DNA of 64,000 nucleotides from positions 2,977,001-3,041,000 of the forward strand of contig NZ_CP021431.1 in assembly GCF_002158905.1 (NCBI RefSeq), in the 5' to 3' direction. A model generated the notes under the pieces. The model was not told the DNA's origin. It made no database searches and worked only from the letters and a program-made list of their open reading frames with translations. The translations under genes and the position numbers were made by a program. Shown here one piece after another: positions 53,377 through 63,718 of this stretch. This DNA comes from Yoonia vestfoldensis (GTDB lineage: Bacteria; Pseudomonadota; Alphaproteobacteria; Rhodobacterales; Rhodobacteraceae). Numbering within the stretch: position 1 is the first letter of the stretch; each line of letters starts with the position of its first letter.

Positions 53377-53955
53377 TCAGCCAAGCACCTTTGCGATACT
53401 CTCGGCGACGGCGTCCACGCTGGCCAAGCCATCAACCGATGTCAGATCGCCCTTGGCATGATAATAGCCGATCAGCGGGCTGGTCTGCTTGTAATAGGCC
53501 AAAAGCCGCGTGCGCAGGCTGTCGGCGTTATCATCGGCACGGGCCTGCCCACCGGATGCGGTGGTTTCAGCGGCGCGGCCCAGCACACGGTCGACCAGCA
53601 CATCATCATTGACCTGCAATTCGATCACATGGTCCAGGCTCTGCCCCATCTCGGCCAGCAGATCGCCCAAAGCATCGGCCTGCGCCAGCGTGCGCGGAAA
53701 GCCGTCAAAGATGAACCCGCCATGATCGCCAGCTGTTTCAAGCTGTTCGCGGATCAGGCCGATCACGATCTCATCGGTGACCAGCTCGCCCCGGTCCATC
53801 ACGGCGGCGACGGTTTTGCCCATCGCGGTGCCGCTGGTCCGCGCGGCACGCAGCATGTCGCCGGTGCTGAGCTGGATCATGTTGCGATCTTCTACCAGCT
53901 TGCGGGCCTGTGTCCCTTTGCCCGCGCCCGGTGGTCCAAGCAGAATTATATTCAT
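53377..53955 (-). CDS. adk: Adenylate kinase, short form
   Basis: 192 residues with Walker [10 protein letters not shown] (7-15), [16 protein letters not shown] and [10 protein letters not shown]. The long LID insertion of E. coli Adk is replaced by a short loop ([12 protein letters not shown]), as is usual in Rhodobacteraceae. Balances AMP, ADP and ATP. Its ATG overlaps the secY stop (ATGA). Confidence 0.96.
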   Translation of the reverse strand: MNIILLGPPGAGKGTQARKLVEDRNMIQLSTGDMLRAARTSGTAMGKTVAAVMDRGELVTDEIVIGLIREQLETAGDHGGFIFDGFPRTLAQADALGDLLAEMGQSLDHVIELQVNDDVLVDRVLGRAAETTASGGQARADDNADSLRTRLLAYYKQTSPLIGYYHAKGDLTSVDGLASVDAVAESIAKVLG

Positions 53956-55313
53956 CGACGCGACGGGCCTTTTTTCTTGGTCGTGCTACGCTTGCCGCGC
54001 AGCTGCGATTTTTCAATCAGGCCTTCATATTGATGGGCGACCAGATGGGATTGCACCTGCTGGATCGTATCCATCCCGACCGAAACGATGATCAGCACCG
54101 ATGTCCCGCCGAAATAGAACGGGATCGACAGTTCCGCGCGGATGATTTCAGGCAACAAGGCCACCAGCGCCAGATAGCCCGAGCCAAGCACCAGAATACG
54201 CGTCAGCACGTAATCAAGATATTCCTCGGTCCGTTTGCCGGGGCGGATGCCGGGGACAAAACCATTCTGGTTCTTGAGGTTCTCGGCCACATCCTCGGTC
54301 TTGAAGGCGACTTCGCGGGTGTAGAAATAGGTGAAGAAAATGATCATGCCGCCAAAGAAGATCAGATATAGCGGCTGGCCGGGGCCGAACAGCGCCAGAA
54401 TGGTGGACATGACCGGCCCGCTGGACCCGCCGCTGAAGGTGCTGATCGTGGTGGGCAGCAACAGCAAAGCGGATGCAAAGATCGCGGGGATCACACCGGC
54501 GGGGTTGACCTTGATCGGCAGGTGGCTGGAAGATCCGTCATAGATTTTCATGCCGCGCTGCTGGCGGGGATATTGGATATGGATCTTGCGCAAAGACCGT
54601 TCCATGAACACCACGAAGGTCAGCACGACAATCACCATCAGCAGAATTCCGACGATGACAAAAGGGCTGATCGCACCGGTCCGGCCCTGGCTCAGGAATT
54701 GCGCCAATGCAGAGGGGATTTCCGCGATGATCCCGACGAAGATGATCAGCGAAATACCGTTGCCGATGCCGCGCGCGGTGATCTGTTCGCCCAGCCACAT
54801 CAGGAACATGGTCCCGCCGACAATGGTGATCACGCAAGAGGCCCGGAAAAAGAAACCGGGATCAGAGGCCAGACCGCCTGCTTCCAGGCTGACAGCAAGG
54901 CCATAAGCCTGCGCCGTGGCCAGCACGACAGTCCCGTAACGGGTATATTGGTTCAGCTTGCGGCGGCCTGCCTCGCCCTCTTTCTTGAGGTTTTTCAGCG
55001 GCTCCCACATGGACCCAAGCAACTGCATGACAATCGACGCCGAAATGTAAGGCATGATGCCCAGCGTAAAGATCGCCATCCGCGACAGCGCGCCGCCGGT
55101 GAACATCGACAGGATGCCACCGATCCCGGCCTGTGCTTCTTCCATGAATTGCTGCAGGGCAATGCCATCGATCCCGGGAACCGGAATGAACGTCCCCAGG
55201 CGATAGATCATCAACAGACCAATCGTAAAGAGGATGCGTTGGCGCAGTTCAGTTGCCTTGCCGAAGGCGCTCCAACTGACGTTGGCTGCCATTTGCTCTG
55301 CTGCAGAAGCCAT
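53952..55313 (-). CDS. secY: Protein translocase subunit SecY
   Basis: 453 residues with ten membrane helices. Landmarks are [24 protein letters not shown] in helix 1, the plug region, [19 protein letters not shown] and [18 protein letters not shown] before helix 9. It forms the protein-conducting channel with SecE and SecG. Gene order rplO-secY-adk is the usual one. Confidence 0.98.
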   Translation of the reverse strand: MASAAEQMAANVSWSAFGKATELRQRILFTIGLLMIYRLGTFIPVPGIDGIALQQFMEEAQAGIGGILSMFTGGALSRMAIFTLGIMPYISASIVMQLLGSMWEPLKNLKKEGEAGRRKLNQYTRYGTVVLATAQAYGLAVSLEAGGLASDPGFFFRASCVITIVGGTMFLMWLGEQITARGIGNGISLIIFVGIIAEIPSALAQFLSQGRTGAISPFVIVGILLMVIVVLTFVVFMERSLRKIHIQYPRQQRGMKIYDGSSSHLPIKVNPAGVIPAIFASALLLLPTTISTFSGGSSGPVMSTILALFGPGQPLYLIFFGGMIIFFTYFYTREVAFKTEDVAENLKNQNGFVPGIRPGKRTEEYLDYVLTRILVLGSGYLALVALLPEIIRAELSIPFYFGGTSVLIIVSVGMDTIQQVQSHLVAHQYEGLIEKSQLRGKRSTTKKKGPSRR

Positions 55314-55418
55314 AGGGGTCTCTTTTCATGATAAACGCCGCTGAACGGTTCCCCGATCAGCGGCGTTTGGGAAAACTTGCAAGATCATCTAAGCGACGGT
55401 GCCGCCGCTCACAAGGTC

Positions 55419-55892
55419 TTACTCTGCCGCTGCCGGGGTTGTGACGGTCAATGTGCCGCCAGCTTTGGCCACGGCATCGACAGCACCCTGCGACGCACCG
55501 GTCACGCTGATCGTGGCTTTGGAGGTGAAGTCACCCTTTGCCAGAACGCGGATACCGTCTTTCTTGCGGCGCACCAGACCGGATGCGATCAACGCGTCTT
55601 CGGTGATGTCGGCCTTGATGTCGATCTTGCCCAGGTCGATGAATTTCTGGATCAGGCCCAGATTGACGACCGAATATGCCTTGCGGTTGGGCTTGTTAAA
55701 GCCGCGCTTTGGCAGACGCTGGTACAAAGGCATCTGGCCGCCTTCGTAACCCTTGATCGCCACGCCCGAGCGGGATTTCTGACCCTTGATACCACGGCCA
55801 CCGGTCTTACCCATGCCGGAACCAGGACCACGGCCAATGCGTTTCTTACGCTGGGTGGCGCCTGGGTTGTCGGAAAGTTCATTCAGTTTCAT
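55419..55892 (-). CDS. rplO: Ribosomal protein uL15
   Basis: 157 residues: [20 protein letters not shown], then [24 protein letters not shown] and [22 protein letters not shown] sequence. AAGGAG lies 8 bases before the ATG. Normally rpmD and rpsE stand directly upstream; here that position holds a sugar transporter operon, and rplO has its own strong promoter. Confidence 0.98.
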   Translation of the reverse strand: MKLNELSDNPGATQRKKRIGRGPGSGMGKTGGRGIKGQKSRSGVAIKGYEGGQMPLYQRLPKRGFNKPNRKAYSVVNLGLIQKFIDLGKIDIKADITEDALIASGLVRRKKDGIRVLAKGDFTSKATISVTGASQGAVDAVAKAGGTLTVTTPAAAE

Positions 55893-55985
55893 GTCGCTTC
55901 TCCTTTTGCCGGAACTGGCCCCCAGCGACGGGAGCGGCCAAACACGGCGTTACAATCGAGTCGGACCACAGGTGCCGACTTGCGG

Positions 55986-56014
55986 CGTATAATCGGGGGG
56001 AACAGGCAGGTCAA
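55986..56014 (-). promoter_or_regulatory. Strong sigma-70 type promoter of rplO-secY-adk
   Basis: On the minus strand TTGACC (56014-56009), 17 bases, TATACG (55991-55986). Near-consensus -35 and -10 with ideal spacing, about 95 bases before the rplO ATG. A short GTCGG/CCGAC hairpin (55961-55980) begins the leader. Confidence 0.85.
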
Positions 56015-56052
56015 GAAAGGTTCCGGGCCTTGGGGCGGGTTACGGTCTCGCG

Positions 56053-57132
56053 TCACAGCGCAAGCAGCGTCTGTTCGCTCTCGGTGTCAAAAAGATGGAT
56101 CGCGTCATCGGCCGCGGTGACAAGGATCTTCTCGCCCGGTGTGACACGGGTCTGGCCGGGACTGTGCAGCGTGATACCTGTGCCATCCGCAAGCGTGCCG
56201 TAAAGATAGGATTCCGTGCCCAATTGTTCGACACTGGTGATCTTCATCGTCAGGCTGCCATTTGTCGCGGGCTGCAAATCATTGGGGCGAACCCCCAGTG
56301 TCACGGCCTGACCGGGGCGCAGCGAAAATTGCCTGGCCGGCAGGGTCATGGTTTCGCCGGTTTTCAGGACCAGCAGTTGACAATCATCAGCATCGATTTC
56401 ACCCTGGATGAAATTCATTTTTGGCGAGCCGATAAACCCGGCGACAAAGATATTGTTGGGGCGGTTGAACAGATCAAGCGGCGCGCCGTATTGTTCCAGC
56501 GCACCCAAGCGCAGCACGGCGATCTTATCTGCCATTGTCATGGCTTCAACCTGATCATGCGTGACATAGATGATCGTATTGCCAAGCCGCTTGTGCAGGG
56601 CCGCGATTTCCCCCCGCATATCGACACGCAATTCGGCATCGAGGTTCGACAGCGGCTCGTCAAAAAGAAACACGCGCGGTTCGCGAACGACAGCACGGCC
56701 GATCGCCACGCGCTGGCGTTGCCCGCCGGACAGGTCTTTTGGGCGACGCTCTAACAATGGCTCGATTTGCAGCATCTTCGCGACGCCAGCAATTTTCGTT
56801 TTTATCTCGGCCTTGGGCGTTTGGATGTTTTCAAGCCCGAATGACAAATTCTGTCGCACGGTCATATGGGGGTAAAGCGCGTAGGATTGGAACACCATCG
56901 CCAACCCCCGATCCGCAGCGGGGACATCATTCACGATCTCGTCGTCGATGATCACCTGTCCGCCGGATATCGGCTCCAGGCCAGAGATCATCCGCAGCAA
57001 GGTGGATTTCCCACATCCCGACGGGCCGACAAACACGCAAAATTCGCCATGCTCCACCAGAAGATCAATGCCTTTGATGACCTCGATATTGCCATAGGAT
57101 TTGCGGACAGCCCTGAGTGCGACCTTTGCCAT
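56053..57132 (-). CDS. Carbohydrate ABC transporter ATP-binding protein (UgpC/MsmK-like)
   Basis: 359 residues with Walker A GPSGCGKST, Q-loop MVFQSYALYPHMTVRQN, signature LSGGQRQRVAIGRAV, Walker B VFLFDEPLSNLDAELR and switch VTHDQVEA, followed by a C-terminal OB/TOBE regulatory domain (LGVRPNDL). This is the CUT1 sugar-importer ATPase type. Last gene of the operon led by Gfo/Idh genes; it ends 37 bases before the rplO promoter. Confidence 0.92.
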   Translation of the reverse strand: MAKVALRAVRKSYGNIEVIKGIDLLVEHGEFCVFVGPSGCGKSTLLRMISGLEPISGGQVIIDDEIVNDVPAADRGLAMVFQSYALYPHMTVRQNLSFGLENIQTPKAEIKTKIAGVAKMLQIEPLLERRPKDLSGGQRQRVAIGRAVVREPRVFLFDEPLSNLDAELRVDMRGEIAALHKRLGNTIIYVTHDQVEAMTMADKIAVLRLGALEQYGAPLDLFNRPNNIFVAGFIGSPKMNFIQGEIDADDCQLLVLKTGETMTLPARQFSLRPGQAVTLGVRPNDLQPATNGSLTMKITSVEQLGTESYLYGTLADGTGITLHSPGQTRVTPGEKILVTAADDAIHLFDTESEQTLLAL

Positions 57133-57147
57133 TTTCTTCCGTGCCCC

Positions 57148-58206
57148 TTACTTGCCGCCGGTTGAGGCGATGCCTGTGGTGATATATTTTTGCAGAAACA
57201 TGAATACGGCGGCGATCGGCAGCAGCGTCAGAACCGTCATGGCCAGCAGATTGCTCCATTGCGTTGACATCTCTCCTTGGAAAGAGTTCAGGGCCAGTTG
57301 GAGTGTGAAATTATCCGTATCGGTCAGCACGATCAGCGGCCAAAGGAAATCATTCCAGCGCCACATCACACAAAGGATGCCAAGCACCGCAAGCGCCGGG
57401 ATCGAAAGTGGGATCACGATGCGCCAGAAGATCTTCCATTCGCTTGCTTTGTCCATCCGCGCCGCCTCTAGTATTTCATCGGGAATGGTCAGCATGTATT
57501 GGCGCAGCAAGAACACCCCGGTTGGTGACGCAGCGCCCGGAATGATGACCCCCCATGCGGTGTTCATCAGGCCGAATTCTTTGACCACCAGAAACAAAGG
57601 CACCAAGACCACGCTTTGGGGCACCATCAGCGTGCCCACGACCAGCATCAGAACAAAGCTGCGGCCTCTGAATTGATATTTGGACAGCGCAAAAGCGGCC
57701 ATCGCATTCACAAGCAAGGTGATCGCTGTCGCCGTGACTGTGATAAAGGTCGAATTCCAGAAAAACCTTAGGAAATTGAACTTCGCAAACAGATCGGTGT
57801 AGTTTTCCGTCGCCAGACCGACCCGCTCGATCAGCTCTCTATCGGCAATATCGACCTTAAGGGGCGCTGATGGGTCTTCGGGATCGACCATCTGCGCGAC
57901 CAATCCCACCCGCCGGATCTGTGCCAGACGACGCCCCTCAAATTCGCCCGAGACGATATCGTAGACGGCAAGCGGCGCATCATGGCCATCGACCATGACG
58001 GTTTCCTGCACATAGGGCAGCAAGCGGGGTGGGAACCGTTTCAGGTCCGCTTCGGTCTTGAACGAGGACAAGGCCAGCCACATCACGGGCGCAAACATCA
58101 ACGCCGTGCCCAGGATCAGATAGCTATAGCTTAGCCAGTCGGTCCAATCCATGCGCCCCTTGCCTGCGCGCGTCCGCGTCAGGAATGCCACTGCGCGATT
58201 AGCCAT
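57148..58206 (-). CDS. Carbohydrate ABC transporter permease, MalG type
   Basis: 352 residues with six membrane helices and the EAA loop EILEAARMDKASEWKIFWRIVIPLSIPAL. A larger than usual periplasmic segment after helix 1 (about residues 55-135, VQETVMVDGHDAPLAVYD onward) is characteristic of one CUT1 subgroup. Overlaps the upstream permease stop by 8 bases. Confidence 0.9.
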   Translation of the reverse strand: MANRAVAFLTRTRAGKGRMDWTDWLSYSYLILGTALMFAPVMWLALSSFKTEADLKRFPPRLLPYVQETVMVDGHDAPLAVYDIVSGEFEGRRLAQIRRVGLVAQMVDPEDPSAPLKVDIADRELIERVGLATENYTDLFAKFNFLRFFWNSTFITVTATAITLLVNAMAAFALSKYQFRGRSFVLMLVVGTLMVPQSVVLVPLFLVVKEFGLMNTAWGVIIPGAASPTGVFLLRQYMLTIPDEILEAARMDKASEWKIFWRIVIPLSIPALAVLGILCVMWRWNDFLWPLIVLTDTDNFTLQLALNSFQGEMSTQWSNLLAMTVLTLLPIAAVFMFLQKYITTGIASTGGK

Positions 58207-59167
58207 TGACGCTTCTCCTGTTGAACCAAAGTTGCAGCAGCGTCAAAACGATCAGCACCAAAGCCAGCAGGATTGACGCGGCGGATGCCAGCCCCAGCAG
58301 ACGCGGCGCGCCCGCGAAACCGGTCTCGTAGATATATTGGATGATCAATGTCGTCGCAGACCCCGGTCCACCGCCCGTAAAGGCGTAAACTTCGTCGAAG
58401 GTTTGCACGCCCTTGATCAAAGCCAGCACCAAGACAACCAGCATCGTCGGGGCCAACAAGGGCAATGTGATCCGCCGAAACACCCGCCAAGGCGAGGCCC
58501 GGTCCATCATGGCCGCCTCATAGACATCGCGGGGGATCGCTTGCAGGCCCGCCAAAAGGATCAAAGTATAGAACCCCATATGCGCCCAGACCGATAGAAA
58601 GACCGACCAGGCAAAGGCCCATTGACGGTCCAAAAGCCAGTTGAAGCTTTCAAAGCCCATCGATTCCAGCCCGGCATTAAGGATGCCATTGCGCTGCAAG
58701 ACCCATTTCCAGACAAGCGCCACAACGACCGGTGACAGCATCACCGGAAAGAAAAAGACGCCACGAAAAAAGCCTCTGGCCAGGATATCGCGGTTCAAAA
58801 TGACGGCGGTCAACAAGGCAAAGCCGACCATGAAACCGACCTGAAGGCTGACGAACCATGTGGTATTCCACACCGCGCGCCAGAACAGGTCTCTCTCGCA
58901 GCTGTTCACATCCAGAAAGCTGTCGCAATTCATGAAGCCGGTGAAATTGCCGCCGCCGACATAGGGGCGGTCCGCCAGCATGATGTTTTCGCCACCAGTC
59001 AGCGCATAGATGAAATTCAAGACGATCGGGAAAAAGGCGAAAGTCCCGAACAACAAAAGGTTTGGCAGAAGAAATGCCCAAGCCTGGCCACGCAGACCAA
59101 AGGTTCTTTGCGCGATGGCAAAAGGGATTTCTATGATGCGCATGATCGGATTGAGGACCGACAGCAT
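58199..59167 (-). CDS. Carbohydrate ABC transporter permease, MalF type
   Basis: 322 residues with six membrane helices and the EAA loop DVYEAAMMDRASPWRVFRRITLPLLAPTM. The ATG at 59167 is preceded by AGGAGG at 8-base spacing; an ATG upstream at 59224 would begin inside the intercistronic hairpin and is rejected. Two cysteines in the periplasmic loop (MNCDSFLDVNSCERD) may be bonded. Confidence 0.9.
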   Translation of the reverse strand: MLSVLNPIMRIIEIPFAIAQRTFGLRGQAWAFLLPNLLLFGTFAFFPIVLNFIYALTGGENIMLADRPYVGGGNFTGFMNCDSFLDVNSCERDLFWRAVWNTTWFVSLQVGFMVGFALLTAVILNRDILARGFFRGVFFFPVMLSPVVVALVWKWVLQRNGILNAGLESMGFESFNWLLDRQWAFAWSVFLSVWAHMGFYTLILLAGLQAIPRDVYEAAMMDRASPWRVFRRITLPLLAPTMLVVLVLALIKGVQTFDEVYAFTGGGPGSATTLIIQYIYETGFAGAPRLLGLASAASILLALVLIVLTLLQLWFNRRSVNG

Positions 59168-59201
59168 TTCTTCAACCTCCTTTTGTCTGATACCGCGCAA
59201 A

Positions 59202-59229
59202 GCTGCATGGCGATGCAAAGCCATGCAGC
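59202..59229 (-). terminator. Intercistronic hairpin after the sugar-binding protein gene
   Basis: GCTGCATGGC (59202-59211), an 8-base loop, GCCATGCAGC (59220-59229): perfect 10-bp stem starting 24 bases after the binding-protein stop. There is no T-run, so partial termination or 3'-end protection is likely. Confidence 0.75.
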
Positions 59230-59253
59230 CTTGGGCAAAGTGGTTTGGTGCGC

Positions 59254-60519
59254 TCAGTTGGTTTCGGCCAAGATTTCTGCAAGATCCTGCTTGGCCTTGG
59301 CCATCGCTTCATCAACGGTCATCTCGCCCACGATGGCCTGGGTCACGCGCAACACCGTGATGTTGAACATCGCGCGGTTGCCTTCATAGCCTTGGTATTG
59401 AAAGGCTGGCGCTTCGAGTTTCGCAACCTGCGCGCCCCAGGCATTCAATGCCGCCGCCGCCTGGGCCGAGGCGCTTTTATAGTCAACGCCAGCGGCCGCG
59501 ACGGCCCGATGCGCCGGGATATTGCCGGTGCCTGCGGACATTTGCGTATAGATCTCTGCCTGGGCAAGATAGTCGATCAGCTTTGCGACGGCTTCGGGAT
59601 GTTTGGTATGTTTGAACCCTACGATGCCCGCCCCGCCCGGCATACCGGTGCATCCGGCAATGCCGCAGGGCGAACCGACAACCTGCCAGTCAAACAGATC
59701 ACCAATTTCTGCATCGAAGCGACCAACATTCCAGCTGCCGGAATAATAGAAAACCAGCTCGCCATTCACAAATTCGGCCGCGGCATCCTGATAGGCATTG
59801 CCGCCACGACCCGCCCAAACGTCGCGCGCCATCGTGCCGTCTTCGTGCCAGCCAACGAATTTCTCGACAAATGCCGTGAACCCGTCATCAACAAGAATAG
59901 GCGCGCCCGCCTCGTCGAAATAGCGCGCCCCGTAAGAAATCATGGGACCGGCGATGCGGTGGCCCGAACGGTCCATGGCCATCGGGAACATTGTTCCGGT
60001 TTTTTCGGCAACGTCGCGGGTGGCCGCGGCCCAATCATCCCAAGTCGCGTCCGGCCCAGGAACGGCAACACCGGCTTGGTCAAACAGGGTTCTGTTGATG
60101 TAAGGCCCTGTGACGGTCAGCTGCCAATGCAATCCGTAGATCCCGTCATCCGCTGCATCAGCGCGATACCAATTGAGGAAATCGCCAAAATTGTCTTGCC
60201 AGTAAGTGTCATCAACATAAGGCGAAAGATCGAGGTAATAGGCGTTCAACCCGCCCAGATCCGTTACTACCGCGATGTCAGGTCCCGTCCCCGCAGCCAG
60301 CCGCACCGGCAGGCTGTCAAGAATGGCCTGATAGGGCACTTTGTCGATCACCACCGTGATGCCCGGATTTTCGGCTTCAAATCCGTCAATGACATTGTCG
60401 ATCACGGTGCAATCATCGGCATCCGAAAAGCACATGAATTTCAGTTCTTGCGCGGATGCCGCACCCGCTGTCAGGACCAGCGCAGCGGCACAAGCGGTCG
60501 TCTTAAACTTAGCTTTCAT
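59254..60519 (-). CDS. Carbohydrate ABC transporter substrate-binding protein (CUT1 family)
   Basis: 421 residues with a Sec signal (MKAKFKTTACAAALVLTAGA then ASA-QELKF). Family features: PYQAILDSLPVRLAAGTGPDIAVVTDLGGL near the N-terminus and FYYSGSWNVGRFDAEIGDLFDW later. ATG at 60519 follows GGAGGAGACCCAA. The sugar is unknown; the nearby dehydrogenases suggest a polyol, amino sugar or sugar acid. Confidence 0.9.
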   Translation of the reverse strand: MKAKFKTTACAAALVLTAGAASAQELKFMCFSDADDCTVIDNVIDGFEAENPGITVVIDKVPYQAILDSLPVRLAAGTGPDIAVVTDLGGLNAYYLDLSPYVDDTYWQDNFGDFLNWYRADAADDGIYGLHWQLTVTGPYINRTLFDQAGVAVPGPDATWDDWAAATRDVAEKTGTMFPMAMDRSGHRIAGPMISYGARYFDEAGAPILVDDGFTAFVEKFVGWHEDGTMARDVWAGRGGNAYQDAAAEFVNGELVFYYSGSWNVGRFDAEIGDLFDWQVVGSPCGIAGCTGMPGGAGIVGFKHTKHPEAVAKLIDYLAQAEIYTQMSAGTGNIPAHRAVAAAGVDYKSASAQAAAALNAWGAQVAKLEAPAFQYQGYEGNRAMFNITVLRVTQAIVGEMTVDEAMAKAKQDLAEILAETN

Positions 60520-60566
60520 TTGGGTCTCCTCCCCATTCATGTTGGCCAGATCGTGAAGTTATTGAA

Positions 60567-61625
60567 TCAACTCGGTAACCATCCGCTGTAGAGCGCGTCA
60601 TTTTTTCCCATCGGAAGCTGGACAAGCCGGCCCTCGCGCGCAGAGGTGTAGATGGCCGTCACCAATGCGATCGAGCGGCGGCCATCCTCGAAGGTCACTT
60701 CGCCCCCTCCATGGCCTGACATCGCATCAGCAATCGCATCCAGAAATCCCGCGAACCCCGGCAGCGGCGCGGGCACTGTCGCCAGAATTCTATCGATATC
60801 GTCTTGCGTCCTTGACCCGCGCGCCGTGAAGGTCCAGGCGCCTTCTGCGGGCGTATACGGGTTGGACCCGCTTTCAGCACTCAGGCCTTCAAAGCAGAAT
60901 TTCAGACGCGAGCTGTCCGGCGCACCGCCAAGCGTGACCGAACTTGTCACCAGCGCGCCATTCGCCATACGCAGGGACAAGGCGGCGCAATCTTAGACTT
61001 CGATATCGTTCACGCGGGTATCGCTCAGGGCAAAAACCTGTTTCACGGGCCCCAGAACTTTGCACAAAAGATCATGGGAATGGATCGCATGGCCCAGCAG
61101 AACGCCACCTGATTCACCTTTCCAGGTGCCGCGCCACGGCACGGTGTAATAATCGCTTTCGCGGTTCCAATGGGTCTCGGCACTGGCGACAAGGGCTTTG
61201 CCAGCCAGACCCGCGTCAAGCAGGGCCTTCAATTGGGCAAAGGCCAATCCAAAGCGGTATTGGAACACGGGAAAGACCTGGCGACCGGTTTTGTCGATCA
61301 TGGCCTGTATCTGGTCAACCTCGGCCAATGACCGGCCAATCGGTTTTTCGCAGATCACATTTTTGCCCGCTTCCAGCGCCTGAATGACGACAGGCGCATG
61401 AAGATGCGGCGGCAAACAGACATCGACCAGGTCGATATCCGGGTCCGACATGACATCCGCAATGTCAGAAACAATGCGGATGTTTGCGTCGTGCCCCGTT
61501 GCCGCCGCTGCCCGGGAGGGGTCCAGGTCACACAGGGTTGCAACGCGAAACCGGCTTGGAAGCGCGCGATACCCTGTCAGATGTTGTTGGCCGATGCCAG
61601 CGCCCAAAATCGCAACCGTGATCAT
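60567..61625 (-). pseudogene. Gfo/Idh/MocA oxidoreductase interrupted by one in-frame stop codon
   Basis: The reading frame from ATG at 61625 encodes AILGAGIGQQHLTGYRALPS and the EKPIGR motif typical of Gfo/Idh enzymes, then stops with TAA at 60993-60995 after VNDIEV. The same frame continues without shift as DCAALSLRMANGALVTSSVT to 60567. The family normally reads EDCAALSL here, so GAA has become TAA by one base change. The full product would be about 352 residues, like its neighbours. It may be a true pseudogene or a sequencing error. The upstream part (210 residues) has the Rossmann domain and part of the second domain only. Confidence 0.85.
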
Positions 61626-62638
61626 GACGCGCGTTCCTCGGCCAGAAGTTGGGCACGCAATGCGAGGTCGCAGACTTTGAAGGTATGGGCTTGCGTCATG
61701 CTCGTCTCTGTCCGATTGCGGATATCAGCGATCAGACGCGCAAAGTAAGGCAATCCTGCGTCCGCAGCGCTTATTTTTTCGCAGCGCGTTGCATTGACCA
61801 GAATGACATGGTCACTGCCGGCATCCCCGCCCACATCCACATATTTGCGCAATTCGATATAGCCTTCGGTGCCCAAGATCGTCAGGCGGCCGTCGCCCCA
61901 GCTTGGCAAGGCATCCGGGGTGTACCAATCAAGGCGGATATATCCGTGGCCAGTCTCGCTCTGCAGCGCGATTTCACCAAAATCATTCAAACCCGGTGTC
62001 TCTGGATTTGCATAATTCCCGACATTCGCCATGGTGATTTCGGCATCGGTTGACCCGGTGAAAAACAAGAACTGGTCAATTTGGTGACTGCCGATATCCG
62101 TCAGAATACCGCCATAGGCATTGCGATCAAAGAACCAGTCAGGCCGCGTGGCGCGATTAAGACGATGCGGACCAAGACCAACGGTCTGAATAACCCGGCC
62201 AATCGCCCCCTCGGCGACAAGCTCTGCCGCCTTGGTGACGGATGGCACTTCGAAACGTTCGGAAAAGTCGATCGTCCAGATACGCCCGGTGCGCGCAACA
62301 CAATCCTGCAGGTCCTTGAGCTGGTCGCGGGTCGTGCATCCGGGCTTGTCGCTCATCACGTCTTTGCCCGCATCCATGGCCTTGACGGCCCATCCCGCAC
62401 GGTCGCACGGAATGCCGGACAGCAGCACCAGATCGATGCTGGCATCGTTCAACAGGATATCAGCGGCCTGAACCCGGGGCACATCGGGAAACCGTTTGAT
62501 AAAGCCTTCGGTCGGCTCGGGATTGCCTTCGGTAAACCAGCCCGCGAACACGGCACCGGCATCAATCATATTCTGCGCCATGCCAAAGATGTGGCGATGG
62601 TCTATTCCGATTGCAGCGAATTTAAGAGGAGCGTTCAT
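61622..62638 (-). CDS. Gfo/Idh/MocA-family oxidoreductase
   Basis: 338 residues. The N-terminal Rossmann fold starts AAIGIDHRHIFGMAQNMIDAG, without the classical GxGxxG; the dinucleotide site may be altered. MSDKPGCTTRDQLKDL takes the place of the EKP motif (SDKP), and the C-terminal domain has FDRNAYGGILTDIGSHQIDQFLFF with the catalytic-type Asp and His. Its ends overlap both neighbours by four bases. Likely NAD(P)-dependent on a sugar or cyclitol, but unassigned. Confidence 0.87.
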   Translation of the reverse strand: MNAPLKFAAIGIDHRHIFGMAQNMIDAGAVFAGWFTEGNPEPTEGFIKRFPDVPRVQAADILLNDASIDLVLLSGIPCDRAGWAVKAMDAGKDVMSDKPGCTTRDQLKDLQDCVARTGRIWTIDFSERFEVPSVTKAAELVAEGAIGRVIQTVGLGPHRLNRATRPDWFFDRNAYGGILTDIGSHQIDQFLFFTGSTDAEITMANVGNYANPETPGLNDFGEIALQSETGHGYIRLDWYTPDALPSWGDGRLTILGTEGYIELRKYVDVGGDAGSDHVILVNATRCEKISAADAGLPYFARLIADIRNRTETSMTQAHTFKVCDLALRAQLLAEERAS

Positions 62639-63687
62639 TGTGTCACATATTCGATTGAACCGCTCTTGGCAGAGCGCGTGATTGCGTTGATCAGGTTATG
62701 TGCGGCCATGGCCTCGTCGCCCGGTGCCAAAAGGCGTTCTGTGCCGGTGATGGCCGCTGCGAAATTCTCGATGACGGATTGATGCCATGCGTGGGTAAAG
62801 GCCATTGGATCGGCCCCACCACCCGTTGACGCCGCATCGCCATGGATGGTCTTGTCTCCGTTGCGCCGGGTGATGCAAAGCTGACCCGATTCCAGATGCA
62901 GCGTCGCCTGTGCAAAATGCAGCGTGATCGATTCAGCGCCGCCTGGATAGCTTGCCGTGCTTGCCACCAGTGACCCGACCGCGCCATTGGCGAATTCCAA
63001 CCCCGCCACGACGAAATCCTCGGATTCCATTTGGTGGAACCGGGTTGTTGTCGCCATCGCGCGGACAGATTGCACAGGTCCGGTAAAGCTGAGCGCAAGA
63101 TCAATCGTGTGAATTGCCTGGCTGATCAGAACCCCACCGCCATCACGGTCATAGGTGCCCCGGCCCGGTTCGTCATAATAGGCTTGTTCGCGCCACCAAG
63201 GCACATTCATTTCGACCAGCGCCAATGGCCCCAATTCGCCCGAGCTGACCATTTGCGCCGCGATCACAGAGGCCGCCCTTGCGCGGTGCTGGAACACGAT
63301 ACCGAGCGTCACCCCGGCTTTTTTACACAGATCCACGATCTGTTGCGCCTCATCAGCGGTGCGGCCGATGGGCTTTTCCAGCAGAATGTGTTTGCCCGCC
63401 TGCGCAAGTGGCGCGATCAACTCGCCCCGCACATTGGGCGGCGTGGCGATGATCACGAAATCAATATCGGGATCATCTGCAATCTGCGCGACGGATGGAT
63501 AGGTCACAACCTCCTCGCCCAGCCGGGCAGAGGCATCTTGCGCCAGAATGGCAGCCCGCGCGTTGGATCGCGATGAAATACCTGTCAACTGCAGCTTTCC
63601 GGCCGCATCGACACAAGCATCAACATGGGTTTTGGCAACCATTCCGGCCCCGATCAGAGCAACCTTTGGGCGTTTCCGCTGTATCAT
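62635..63687 (-). CDS. Gfo/Idh/MocA-family oxidoreductase
   Basis: 350 residues: Rossmann motif VALIGAGMVAKTHVDA, ATPPNVRGELIAPLAQAG, catalytic Lys in EKPIGRTADEAQ, and GGGVLISQAIHTIDLALSF with the conserved Asp/His. The ATG at 63687 is selected; a longer frame to 63813 would overlap the GntR gene and its operators. First gene of the operon and divergent from the regulator, so probably under its control. Confidence 0.9.
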   Translation of the reverse strand: MIQRKRPKVALIGAGMVAKTHVDACVDAAGKLQLTGISSRSNARAAILAQDASARLGEEVVTYPSVAQIADDPDIDFVIIATPPNVRGELIAPLAQAGKHILLEKPIGRTADEAQQIVDLCKKAGVTLGIVFQHRARAASVIAAQMVSSGELGPLALVEMNVPWWREQAYYDEPGRGTYDRDGGGVLISQAIHTIDLALSFTGPVQSVRAMATTTRFHQMESEDFVVAGLEFANGAVGSLVASTASYPGGAESITLHFAQATLHLESGQLCITRRNGDKTIHGDAASTGGGADPMAFTHAWHQSVIENFAAAITGTERLLAPGDEAMAAHNLINAITRSAKSGSIEYVTQ

Positions 63688-63718
63688 TTGCAACCTATAT
63701 TCTACGCTTGATGCCAAA

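Noticed and set aside
60567..60980. A separate 138-residue gene starting at 60980
   Set aside because: It is the in-frame continuation of the dehydrogenase after one TAA codon, with no ribosome-binding site of its own and no complete domain.
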